Source: an uncultured Verrucomicrobiota bacterium (GTDB taxonomy: Bacteria > Verrucomicrobiota > Verrucomicrobiia > Limisphaerales > UBA9464). Taken from it: DNA of 36,806 nt. The position numbers were made by a program, and so were the translations under genes. Under the pieces are notes generated by a model. That model was not told the DNA's origin, did no database searches, and saw only the letters and a program-made list of their open reading frames with translations. The DNA lies in NCBI GenBank assembly GCA_903896505.1, contig CAITXU010000137.1, forward strand, positions 1-36,806, given 5' to 3'. Shown in pieces: positions 8,738 through 16,762 of the stretch (the stretch's first letter is position 1; each line of letters begins with the position of its first letter).

Positions 8738-11326
8738 ATGAGACCTGTGACCGCCCGCGGAAAGCACCCTTGGAACATCAGACTGCCGGTTGCCCGTCTG
8801 ACGAGGGCCTGTGCCTTCTGGATGCTGTTGGTGCCGGGCTTCGGGTCCATGGCCGCGCCCTCGGGTTCGGAGGGGTTCACGCAAGTGATTCAACCGTTCC
8901 TAAAAGACCATTGCACCAAGTGTCATGGGCCGGAGAAACAGAAGGGCAAGGTACGGCTGGATACGTTGACCGATGATTTCATCGATCCGTCCACCAGCTC
9001 GAGATGGGCGGATGTGGTCAATGTCGTCAACCGGCGGGAAATGCCGCCCGAAGACGAGCCACAGCCGACGGCAGCCGAGAGCGGACCGTTTGCGGAGTGG
9101 ATCGAGGGCAAACTGGCGGATGGAGAAGTCGCCCGACGTTCTGCCCGGGTCGTTTTCCGGCGGCTGAATCGCTCCGAATACAATCACACGATCCGCGACC
9201 TGATCGGACTGGATTTCAACGCGGCGGAAAAGTTTCCCGAGGACCCATCGGCGGGTGGCTTTGACAATGTGGGACAGGCGCTCTCGGTGTCGCCGATGCA
9301 GCTGGAGCTCTATTACGCTACCGCGCGGCAGGTTCTGAACCGGGCGTTGGTCGAGGGGCCGCGACCGCAGGTCATTCGGTGGCGTTTTGAACCGGAGGAG
9401 AACAAGGAAGGCATGGATCGGCTCCGGGTGAAAAGGGGAGATAACAACATCATCCTCAACTCCGGCGAGAACCCGAAGGAAAACGGTTGGACCGTGGTCC
9501 ATCACAATTCCTGGGACAAGACCATTGGTTTCCGGGATTTCAAGGTGCCGACGGAGGGGGAGTACATCCTTCGCTTCCGGGCGGCCGGGAGGGTGCCGAC
9601 ACGGGCGCAGGTGGTCGAATCTGCACGAAAAATCCTCGAGAAACGCCGGGAGGAAGAGGATGCGAGGGAACCGGCCCAAAAGAAGTGGCACCAGGATCAA
9701 CTGGACACCGAATTGAAGCATTTTCATACGCACCGCATGTACCGCTACGGTCCACCGCGCGTCAAAGTGACCCAGCACCTGGATGGCACGCCGACCGTCG
9801 TTGGGGAGATGGATGTGGATGCCCCGGAATCCGACCCAAAAGTCTACGAAGTGCGGGCCTACTTCACGGAGAAAAATGCCGGTTTCGAATTGGAGTATGC
9901 GTACGATGTGCCGTCGGTGCTGGAGAATTTCTGGCTCCAGACCAAGGACGAGTTTGCCCGCCCAACCTTGTTGGTCGATTGGGTGGAACTGGAGGGGCCG
10001 GTGCATGCCAGCTGGCCACCGCCGAGTCATGAGCAAATCCTTTTTGCCTCGCCCACCCGGGAAACGGATGAGACGGCCTATGCGCGGGAGGTGTTGACCC
10101 GGTTCATGACCCGCGCCTACCGGCGACCCGCACAAGCCGACGAAGTGGAGGCGAAGCTGGGACTGTACTCGCGGCTCCGGGCCGAAAAGCCGGGCTTTGT
10201 GCAGGCCATCCAGGTACCGCTGACCGCCGTGCTGGCCTCGCCGCATTTTCTTTATCTGGTGGAACCGGAGAGCGATCAGCCGCGCCCGCTCAATCCGTAT
10301 GAGCTGGCCTCGCGACTCTCTTACTTTCTCTGGTCATCGATGCCGGATGACGAGTTGTTCCGGCTCGCGGCGTCGGGGGAAATCCTCAAGCCATCCGTCC
10401 TGGTCGCGCAGACGACCCGGATGCTCGATGACCCGAAGAGTGAGGCACTGGTGCGGAATTTTGCAGGACAATGGCTCGGCTTGCGAAAAGTGGGTGCGAA
10501 TCCTCCGGCCAAAAGCCTGTACCCGGAATATGACCGGCATCTGGAGATTTCCATCGTCCGGGAAACGGAGGGTTTCTTTGCGGAAATCCTGCGGCACGAC
10601 CTCGACGCCCGAAACTTCCTGAAGAGTGATTTTGTCACGATCAATGAACGTCTGGCCCGGTTCTACGGCATTCCCGGTGTCCGGGGGGATGAAATCCGCC
10701 GGGTCGCAGTATCACCGGAATCACACCGGGGTGGAATCGTGACCCAGGCCTCCATCCAGAGCGTCACTTCCAACGGCACACGCACATCACCGGTGGTGCG
10801 GGGCGTCTGGATTTTGCGGACCCTGCTCGGGATGGACCCTGGACTGCCGGTGGCAAACGTGGGGGAGATACAATCGAAGGTCCCGGGCATCGACAAGGCG
10901 ACGGTCCGGCAGCGTCTGGCGATCCACCGCGAAAATCCGTCGTGTGCCCGATGTCATGACAAGATCGATCCCCTCGGCCTGGCCATGGAAAACTACGATG
11001 CCTGCGGTGAATGGCGGGACAAGGAGGGGCACGGCTATCAAGGACGGATTGAGCAGGACGATCCGGTGATCGATGCGAGCGCGAAGATGCCGGACGGAAC
11101 GAAGTTCACCGGTGTGGAAGGTCTCCAGGAGCAACTGCTCAGGAAGGACGACCTCTTTTTGACCGCACTGGCCTCGCAACTTTACACCTATGGGTTGGGG
11201 CGCGAGCTCGGCTTTTCCGACCGTCCGACCCTTCGTGCGTCGGTCGCCGACATGAAGGAACACAACGGCAGCGTGCGTACGCTCATCCGCGACATCGTCC
11301 AATCCCGGCTCTTCACGATGAAATAA
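8738..11326 (+). CDS. PSD1-type cytochrome with DUF1587/DUF1592/DUF1588/DUF1585 domains
   Basis: This is a secreted protein of about 862 residues. After a signal-like segment (LTRACAFWMLLVPGFGSMAA) comes a haem-binding CTKCH (Cys59, Cys62, His63) typical of the planctomycete cytochrome C domain. It is followed by LNRSEYNHTIRDLIGLDF (DUF1587), LASRLSYFLWSSMPDDEL (DUF1592), and a second CARCH (Cys736-His740) in the segment leading to KIDPLGLAMENYDACGEWR (DUF1588/DUF1585). The family is common in Planctomycetes and Verrucomicrobia; its reaction is not established, and electron transfer tied to polysaccharide use is suspected. The ATG at 8738 has GGAGAT upstream; an earlier ATG at 8672 adds 22 residues. 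It is paired with the DUF1552 gene 6 bp downstream. Confidence 0.9.
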   Translation: MRPVTARGKHPWNIRLPVARLTRACAFWMLLVPGFGSMAAPSGSEGFTQVIQPFLKDHCTKCHGPEKQKGKVRLDTLTDDFIDPSTSSRWADVVNVVNRREMPPEDEPQPTAAESGPFAEWIEGKLADGEVARRSARVVFRRLNRSEYNHTIRDLIGLDFNAAEKFPEDPSAGGFDNVGQALSVSPMQLELYYATARQVLNRALVEGPRPQVIRWRFEPEENKEGMDRLRVKRGDNNIILNSGENPKENGWTVVHHNSWDKTIGFRDFKVPTEGEYILRFRAAGRVPTRAQVVESARKILEKRREEEDAREPAQKKWHQDQLDTELKHFHTHRMYRYGPPRVKVTQHLDGTPTVVGEMDVDAPESDPKVYEVRAYFTEKNAGFELEYAYDVPSVLENFWLQTKDEFARPTLLVDWVELEGPVHASWPPPSHEQILFASPTRETDETAYAREVLTRFMTRAYRRPAQADEVEAKLGLYSRLRAEKPGFVQAIQVPLTAVLASPHFLYLVEPESDQPRPLNPYELASRLSYFLWSSMPDDELFRLAASGEILKPSVLVAQTTRMLDDPKSEALVRNFAGQWLGLRKVGANPPAKSLYPEYDRHLEISIVRETEGFFAEILRHDLDARNFLKSDFVTINERLARFYGIPGVRGDEIRRVAVSPESHRGGIVTQASIQSVTSNGTRTSPVVRGVWILRTLLGMDPGLPVANVGEIQSKVPGIDKATVRQRLAIHRENPSCARCHDKIDPLGLAMENYDACGEWRDKEGHGYQGRIEQDDPVIDASAKMPDGTKFTGVEGLQEQLLRKDDLFLTALASQLYTYGLGRELGFSDRPTLRASVADMKEHNGSVRTLIRDIVQSRLFTMK

Positions 11327-11332
11327 CAAGCC

Positions 11333-12682
11333 ATGAATCCACTCTTCCACACCCCGCTCTCCCGCCGCACTGTCTTGCGTGGGCTGGGGGTCTCACTCGC
11401 ACTGCCGTTGTTGGAGGCCATGCTGCCCCGGTCCGTTTCGGCGGCTCCATCGACCTATAAGCCGATGGGAAAAGCCGGCTCAAAACCGACACCGAGGGTG
11501 ATCTTCTGTTATGTCTCGAACGGGGTCAACATCCTCGACTGGGTGCCAAAGACCCAGGGGACGGATTACACCCTTTCGCCCACCCTGGAGACGCTTCGGG
11601 GTCATCGCGCCAATTTCTCGGTCCTGAGTGGCCTTGGGCATCCGCATTCGACGGGCGGACACACCGGCGCCGATACCTGGTTGACGGGGGCCGACCTGAA
11701 GGCCGTGCCGGGAAAGGACTACACCAACACCATTTCGGCGGACCAAATCATCGCGGAGAAGCTGGGGACAAAAACCCGCTTTCCATCCCTGGAGATTGGC
11801 GACATGTCCGGCACCGGCAGCGCCCTGCACAGTCACACCCTGGCGTTTGATCGCAATGGGACGCCCCTGCCGACGGAGAACAACCCCCAGTATCTGTTCG
11901 ATCGATTGTTTGTACCGGACGATGCGGCATCGCGCGAGGCGACCCTGAAACGCTATGCGGAGAAGCGCAGCATCCTCGACGATGTGCTGGGCGAGGCCAG
12001 GGCACTCGATGGAAAGCTGGGGCGCGCCGACCGGGTGAAGCTGGCGGAATATCTGGCGTCGGTGCGCGAAACAGAGCTGCGGGTGCAGCGACAGGTCGAC
12101 TGGGTGGATGTGCCGAAACCAAAGATCGATGCCACCGGACTGCAATTGAACAGCAAGCCCGGCGATGCCCATGACCGACCCATGTGGCTCGACGTGATGT
12201 TGGAGCTGAGTTACCTGGCGTTTGTGACCGACACCACGCGGGTCATCACCTTTGAGTGGGCGCGGGAGGCTGGGGGATATGGGCCCGGGGGACAGAATCA
12301 CCACGAGCTTTCACATCATGGAGGCGATCCGGGAATGCTGAAGAAACTGGCGGAGGTGGACCGCGGTTACCTCGAACATCTGAATCGGTTCCTGACCTTC
12401 CTGCAAACCACCGACGAAGGGGGACAACCGATGTTGGACCACACCCTGGTGGTGTACGGCTCGGGAATGAACAGTGGAGAACGGGGCGACCATTCACCCA
12501 AGAATCTGCCGCTGCTGGTGGCTGGTGGCCGGGCATGGGGACTCAAACATGGCCAGCACCTGGCGCATGACCCCGAGAAGCATCCGCCACTGTCCAATGT
12601 GCTGCTCACAACCATTCAAAAAATGGGCATCGAAACCAACCGGTTTCAGGATGCGACCGGGACCTTGACCGGGCTGGTGTGA
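11333..12682 (+). CDS. DUF1552 secreted protein
   Basis: This 449-residue protein starts with a Tat-like signal (SRRTVLRGLGVSLALPLLEAM). It has the features of DUF1552: PRVIFCYVSNGVNILDWVP, SGLGHPHSTGGHTGADTWLTG, a central SLEIGDMSGTG, and C-terminal VVYGSGMNSGERGDHSPKNLP. The fold is related to sulfatase/alkaline-phosphatase-like DUF1501 proteins, but no activity is proven. It follows the PSD1 cytochrome by 6 bp in the order usual for this pair, so the two are almost certainly co-transcribed and probably act together in the periplasm. Confidence 0.92.
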   Translation: MNPLFHTPLSRRTVLRGLGVSLALPLLEAMLPRSVSAAPSTYKPMGKAGSKPTPRVIFCYVSNGVNILDWVPKTQGTDYTLSPTLETLRGHRANFSVLSGLGHPHSTGGHTGADTWLTGADLKAVPGKDYTNTISADQIIAEKLGTKTRFPSLEIGDMSGTGSALHSHTLAFDRNGTPLPTENNPQYLFDRLFVPDDAASREATLKRYAEKRSILDDVLGEARALDGKLGRADRVKLAEYLASVRETELRVQRQVDWVDVPKPKIDATGLQLNSKPGDAHDRPMWLDVMLELSYLAFVTDTTRVITFEWAREAGGYGPGGQNHHELSHHGGDPGMLKKLAEVDRGYLEHLNRFLTFLQTTDEGGQPMLDHTLVVYGSGMNSGERGDHSPKNLPLLVAGGRAWGLKHGQHLAHDPEKHPPLSNVLLTTIQKMGIETNRFQDATGTLTGLV

Positions 12683-12742
12683 GGAAAGGGTCTGATTGGA
12701 TTTCTCGATTGATGTCATTAAAGAGTGCTGATGATTCTGAAT

Positions 12743-12826
12743 GCCCCAACGGGGCAAGCGGAGAAAGCCCAGGATGAAGTCCTGGGAAACCAGTCCCAAA
12801 ATCCGAATCACCCCTGCATGGGCGAA
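12743..12826. repeat. Degenerate intergenic hairpin repeat
   Basis: Three hairpins follow one another: GCCCCAACGGGGC (12743-12755), CCCAGGATGAAGTCCTGGG (12768-12786) and an imperfect ACCCCTGCATGGGCG (12810-12824). The design resembles the hairpin cluster at 6829-6910 but is not a close copy. It lies just past the DUF1552 stop and could also act as a transcript end. Confidence 0.6.
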
Positions 12827-12830
12827 ATTG

Positions 12831-13383
12831 GGGCCGTAGGGTGCCGCAAGCCAGGGCTCAGCCGCCCGTTTCCCTGTCCGGTAACGGAATCCAAGGTGGC
12901 CACTTCTTAGGCCAAGTCATTCCACCGAAGCTACTTTACAGCTTTAATTTCCCCAAAATAAGCCTCGCATCGCTCCATGCATCGTTGATTTTTCCAGAGA
13001 ATCTGCTCTGCGACGCATAGACCGGTGTCTTTCGACTCAAACGAATATCCTGAGATTACCGTCCCGGATACCAGCTATCCTGATTTGGTGGAGACCTTGC
13101 TGGCTTGCCAAGGCTGGCGAAGGCGGTACAGCCTGGTTCGGCGATCATGTCGGACCATGGGTCACAAGAAGAAGTGGAGGTTTCCACCCAGCGGGAGGCG
13201 GAGTATCAACTTTACCAACTCTTCAAATTCAGCGAACAGCCGAAACTTTTCATTCTTCCCGGCTCGCTTCGGAAAAGCTGCTCGCTTGACCCCATTCAGT
13301 TCTCGGTTCTGCCCATCTAGGCGGCCTGCGTCGCCACAACGTCACCGACCATCTTGCAGGCACCGGCCAAAACCCTGGGATGG
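12831..13383. other. Intergenic stretch with no supported gene
   Basis: About 550 bp without a convincing gene. A short block near 12883-12912 (GGAATCCAAGGTGGCCACTTCTTAGG) recalls the loop of the 197-bp repeat. Open frames on the plus strand from 13025 overlap the minus-strand membrane protein gene and translate into Ser/Arg/Pro-rich sequence without domain features, so they are treated as shadows. The stretch looks like decayed DNA. Confidence 0.5.
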
Positions 13384-14100
13384 TCATTCACCGTCCAACT
13401 TCCTGTTCAACCGCTGCTGCAACGAACGGGCTGCCTCCACCACCTCCATCAATCGCGACACAGGGAAGATTTTTCGGGAACAGGAGCCGAGAACAAATTC
13501 GCCTGCAAGCTCCAGGCACCAACCCCGATGCTCCGCGAGCCATTCGGCAATACCCTGCAACCCGAGGCCAGGCAGTTCGTCCTCTGCGCCCCGGCCCCAA
13601 AGCCCGCGTGAACGCCCCGCAGAAAGCGTAGGGAGGCCAGGCCCAGGAACTCGCAGAAGAAAAAAAGTTTCCACCATCAAGGGATCCGAAACATACGATT
13701 CGAATCCATGGTTGAACGAGTATGCCGACCTGTACTCACCGGATCGATCGACCAGGACCCGCTCCATTCGATCCCCGATGAAGAGGTCCCCGCCTTCGGC
13801 GGAATCCGAAAGCAGGTTCGCCGGCTCGTTCATGCCATCAAAAGGAATCGCCGGGAATCGGTGGGAAACAACCGACTTTAGACCGACTTCACGCCCCTTC
13901 CGCACCCAGGTATTGCCCCTTCGTTGAATCCACGAATCGCGCGCAACCAAGGCGGCAACCGCCAGCAGACCAACCGTCGCGCCGATGCCCGCTCCCCATC
14001 CGGGAGTCAACGCATGACCGACCGCCGTGCCTCCGAGCCCCAACACAATCACCCGAAGCACCATCTTCGCCGCATGATACGAATACCGATAAGACCGCAT
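13384..14100 (-). CDS. Membrane protein of unknown function
   Basis: The protein has 238 residues. The start at 14100 is fixed by a perfect AGGAGG 5 bases upstream. The N-terminal third has two hydrophobic segments (about residues 13-32, MVLRVIVLGLGGTAVGHALT, and about 36-54, AGIGATVGLLAVAALVARD). The rest is soluble and includes NEPANLLSDSAEGGDLFIGD, MVETFFLLRVPG and WLAEHRGWCLELAGEFVLG. The pattern of an F-FDG-then-V-TFFLL block followed by a C-terminal 'W-L-GE' block is reminiscent of two-helix membrane proteins grouped near DUF3137, but I cannot assign a family. It has no clear operon partner and lies in repeat-rich, decayed surroundings. Confidence 0.75.
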   Translation of the reverse strand: MRSYRYSYHAAKMVLRVIVLGLGGTAVGHALTPGWGAGIGATVGLLAVAALVARDSWIQRRGNTWVRKGREVGLKSVVSHRFPAIPFDGMNEPANLLSDSAEGGDLFIGDRMERVLVDRSGEYRSAYSFNHGFESYVSDPLMVETFFLLRVPGPGLPTLSAGRSRGLWGRGAEDELPGLGLQGIAEWLAEHRGWCLELAGEFVLGSCSRKIFPVSRLMEVVEAARSLQQRLNRKLDGE

Positions 14101-14410
14101 GCCATCCTCCTGAATCTTCCCCCCCGGCAAACGATTGACCGCCCCGACACCACCCAGCGCGCCATCAGCAAATGGAGCCACTGGCACAACCGGGCAATGA
14201 CCGTGTACGCCGTTACAAATTCGCGATTAAACGTTCGTAGGCACAATGTGACTGGAAGTCGTTTTAAAAGTCAAATCCGTGTCAGGACGTTGTGTTTGAC
14301 CATGGACCGCGACCCTTCGAGTGATCGGGCATGCCAGCACCTTTCGTCACCACAACATCACCGTCCAGGATGCAGATGGCGGCCAAAACCTCCGGAAGGT
14401 ATCGGACCAC
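14101..14410. other. Intergenic stretch with no supported gene
   Basis: About 310 bp between the membrane protein start and the sigma-factor remnant. A short inverted repeat, CTCCGGAAG at 14390-14398 with CTTCCGGAG at 14420-14428, overlaps the end of the remnant and may be an old terminator. A block at about 14345-14390 (ACCACAACATCACCGTCCAGG) resembles one near 13333-13375, just past the end of the membrane protein gene. Nothing else is visible. Confidence 0.4.
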
Positions 14411-14960
14411 TCACGGGTGCTTCCGGAGCCGTTCACGAGTCAGGAAAGCGTGGACGGCGGGTTCGTGCGTGAGCCCGAGCGCGCGGGCGATGGCTTCGTC
14501 GGCATCCACGTGACGACTCAGGCGACGAAGCAGATGGGCGCGCAACACCCAATACGGCTGGTAGGCCCTTGTCTCGGTGGTGGATTGTTCCAGGACCTCG
14601 AATGCCACGGCTGCCCCTTGAGTTTCCGCGAGCGCAGCGACGCGGCCGATGAAGATTCCCACCGTGAATCCGTTTGCGAGCAGCGCATCGTACAGCACCA
14701 GAATCGCCGGCCAATCCACGGCCCTGCCAAACGCACGCTGGGCGTGGGCGGATTGGACGGCGGCAAGCCATTGAAAACGTCCTGGGCGTCCCATTTTCGA
14801 GGCGGCGGCCAGCAACTGCTCCGCTTCGTTGATCAATGGCAGATTCCAGCCAGCCGAATTCTGCTCCGAGAGCGGAACATAGTTGCCGGACGAGTCGCGA
14901 CGGGAGTGGAACATCCACGCCACACCCATGAAGACGTGCGGGCATTCTTCATTTCGACAA
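14411..14960 (-). pseudogene. Remnant of an ECF sigma factor (C-terminal DUF6596-type region only)
   Basis: The frame ending at 14411 encodes the helical C-terminal domain found after sigma-4 in large ECF factors of the YlaC/SigJ kind. It contains MGVAWMFHSRRDSSGNYVPL, GRFQWLAAVQSAHAQRA, VDWPAILVLYDALLANG and the closing LLRRLSRHVDADEAIARALG with HEPAVHAFLTRERL. The sigma-2 and sigma-4 regions that bind core polymerase and promoter are missing: upstream of about 14960 the frame becomes unrelated sequence. I therefore call it a truncated, non-functional gene. The frame is open to a TTG at 15043, but that part has no homology I recognise. Confidence 0.75.
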
Positions 14961-15080
14961 GTCCGCGAAGATTTTTTGCCTGGCCGACTCTTGTCGCTTC
15001 TCAATACAAGTCGGTCGGATCGATGTGGGGTCAGGCGTTGCAAGCCCAGGAAATGGGCTTCACGACGGTGAACACTCTAT

Positions 15081-15254
15081 CCGAAAGAAATGGCAGTCGC
15101 CCGCCGTATTGGCTAACGCGGCGCGGCATTTATCCAGCATACGCGCGGCCACCACATGACCAGCGAGGGTTTCGCGGGGGCTTCGCGGTTATTCTTTGGA
15201 GAGGTCTTTGGCGAGTTGATTTACAGGTACAGGAGGTACAGGGGGGGTGATCAT
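15081..15254 (-). pseudogene. Remnant of a DUF5069 gene with an in-frame stop
   Basis: From an ATG at 15254, preceded by GGAAG, the frame reads MITPPVPPVPVNQLAKDLSKE. It then meets TAA at codon 22 and continues in the same frame as PRSPRETLAGHVVAARMLDK and CRAALANTAGDCHF. The second part is the N-terminal signature of DUF5069 (PRSPRE-L-GYV---R--DK-RA-LAG--G-YH). After about 15081 the frame is lost. The gene is thus broken by a nonsense codon and lacks its second half. DUF5069 has no established function. It sits directly upstream of the sigma-factor remnant on the same strand. Confidence 0.65.
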
Positions 15255-15418
15255 TCGAATTCTTCCGATGCTGGATTAGGTCGGACGTTCGGCTGTAGGG
15301 CCTGGGCGGTCAATCGGGTTTCGGGCAATTGCAGGCGGTCGGGCAGTCCGATGGATTTTCGGGAATAAAATCAGCACTCGGTGGCTCTTCCTTCAAAATC
15401 CCCAGTTGTATCACCGAC

Positions 15419-15796
15419 ATGAGCAAAAAACGTTCGACCTTGATTCTTCCAACTCTAATCGCGTTCGTCAGTATTGCCCCGATTGCGAACGCTTCCGGGT
15501 CCTCGACCCAGCGCCCCCCGCGCGTGCCGACGGAGGAGGAAGCGAAGACCGCCGAAGAGCGCAAAAAGTTCGCCTTGGGACAGCGGATTTTTAACGAGAA
15601 GATCAACGTGATGGATGTTGCCGTTGATTTGGCGAGCGAAGCCGCTCAACACCGACGTCTTGAGGTCCTCGAAGCGAGCCTTCCGCCGGCGATTGCCAAG
15701 AAAAAGAATCTTGTGGCCATGGCTGGACGCTTGACCGAGGAGCAACTGGCCGGTTTGGAAATGTTCATCCAACAACGCTACCCCGCGAAAAAGTGA
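15419..15796 (+). CDS. Small secreted protein of unknown function
   Basis: The protein has 125 residues with a clear signal peptide (STLILPTLIAFVSIAPIANAS). The mature part is highly charged and probably helical: TEEEAKTAEERKKFALGQRI, then AEAAQH-like repeats and a C-terminal LTEEQLAGLEMFIQQRYPAK. The phrases 'FALGQRIF' and 'LTEEQLAGLEMFIQQRY' recall the flanks of small c-type cytochromes, but no CxxCH is present. The ATG at 15419 was chosen to place the signal peptide first. The porin-like gene begins 76 bp downstream on the same strand, so the two may be co-expressed. Confidence 0.7.
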   Translation: MSKKRSTLILPTLIAFVSIAPIANASGSSTQRPPRVPTEEEAKTAEERKKFALGQRIFNEKINVMDVAVDLASEAAQHRRLEVLEASLPPAIAKKKNLVAMAGRLTEEQLAGLEMFIQQRYPAKK

Positions 15797-15872
15797 CCCA
15801 GTCGACATGTATTCACCATCGCTCGCCGTTCTCTCGAAACTTCATTCTTTCCGTTCGTCCCCAAATCACTCC

Positions 15873-16757
15873 ATGAAACGTACTTCTCTTTTATTCGCCG
15901 CCTTCGGGCTTACCGCGGCAACCGCCGTGGCTCAGTCTGCTTTCCTGCCTTCCGAAGGCGAACTGGTCGCGACTCCGGGATACCTCTACAGTACCTACGA
16001 TAAATTTTGGGCTGGTAAAACGGAGGTATCGGTCTTGAAAGACAACAACGCCTCCTTCGATCAACACAACGGGTTCGTTGCCTTTGAATACGGACTGACC
16101 CCGCGGATCGCTCTCGATGCGACGGTTGGTTATGTTTATGCCACCACCGGACATTTCACAGGCTTCGGACGCACCTCGACCGACGGTTTGGCCGATACAT
16201 CCTTCGGACTCCGATACCTTTTGGTCGATGGCGCTACAAAGACCGATTCTTGGATTCCCAACGTCGCGGTCCGGGCCGGTGGAATCGCCGAGGGCAGTTA
16301 CAATGTCCAGTACTCGGCGCCGCTGAACGCGGGAGACGGTGCCTCCGGAGTCGAGGGTTCATTGATTGCATCCAAAGTCTATTCCAAGCTGGGGACGGGC
16401 TATTTCGCAGAAATCGGCTTTCGACACAGGGCGGAGCGAGTCCAGGACGATATATTTGGTTCGGTCGGCATCTTCCAAGAGTTCTCCAGGATCGGCCTGA
16501 AGGGGTTTTCCATCAGCGTGGCCTATCGGCAAACCGAAGCTCTGAGCGGAGGAGACATCGGTGGTCCCGGGTTTGGGTCGACCTACGGCTTTCCTCAGGT
16601 GCGGGAGATTTCAAAGGCCGCCGAGGTCGGCGTTGCCTACACGGATGCGGGCCGTCGGAGCTATCAGTTTACATTTGCGCAGAAATTTGACGGTCGCAAT
16701 ACCGGAGAGGGTTCCCTGTTCCTCTTTTCGATCTCATTGCCACTCCAACTAAAATAG
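15873..16757 (+). CDS. Outer-membrane beta-barrel protein
   Basis: The protein has 294 residues. It begins with a signal peptide (MKRTSLLFAAFGLTAATAVA). The mature part is made of alternating amphipathic strands rich in Gly, Tyr and Phe (VAFEYGLTPRIALDATVGYVY, LADTSFGLRYLL, GYFAEIGFRHR) and ends in SLFLFSISLPLQLK, a barrel-like last strand. The pattern resembles the DUF3187/phenol-degradation 'MetA' type of outer-membrane barrels. The substrate is unknown. It converges with the glycosyltransferase operon, 5 bp from its end. Confidence 0.75.
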   Translation: MKRTSLLFAAFGLTAATAVAQSAFLPSEGELVATPGYLYSTYDKFWAGKTEVSVLKDNNASFDQHNGFVAFEYGLTPRIALDATVGYVYATTGHFTGFGRTSTDGLADTSFGLRYLLVDGATKTDSWIPNVAVRAGGIAEGSYNVQYSAPLNAGDGASGVEGSLIASKVYSKLGTGYFAEIGFRHRAERVQDDIFGSVGIFQEFSRIGLKGFSISVAYRQTEALSGGDIGGPGFGSTYGFPQVREISKAAEVGVAYTDAGRRSYQFTFAQKFDGRNTGEGSLFLFSISLPLQLK

Positions 16758-16762
16758 TTGGG

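Noticed and set aside
8900..10246. Minus-strand open frame of 448 codons
   Set aside because: Antisense to the PSD1 cytochrome; no recognisable motif.
13025..13927. Plus-strand open frame of 300 codons
   Set aside because: It overlaps the minus-strand membrane protein gene, which has a perfect ribosome site and membrane helices. The plus-strand product is Ser/Arg/Pro-rich with no domain.
14390..14428. Intrinsic terminator after the sigma remnant
   Set aside because: The CTCCGGAAG/CTTCCGGAG stem has a long loop, overlaps coding sequence and has no U-run.
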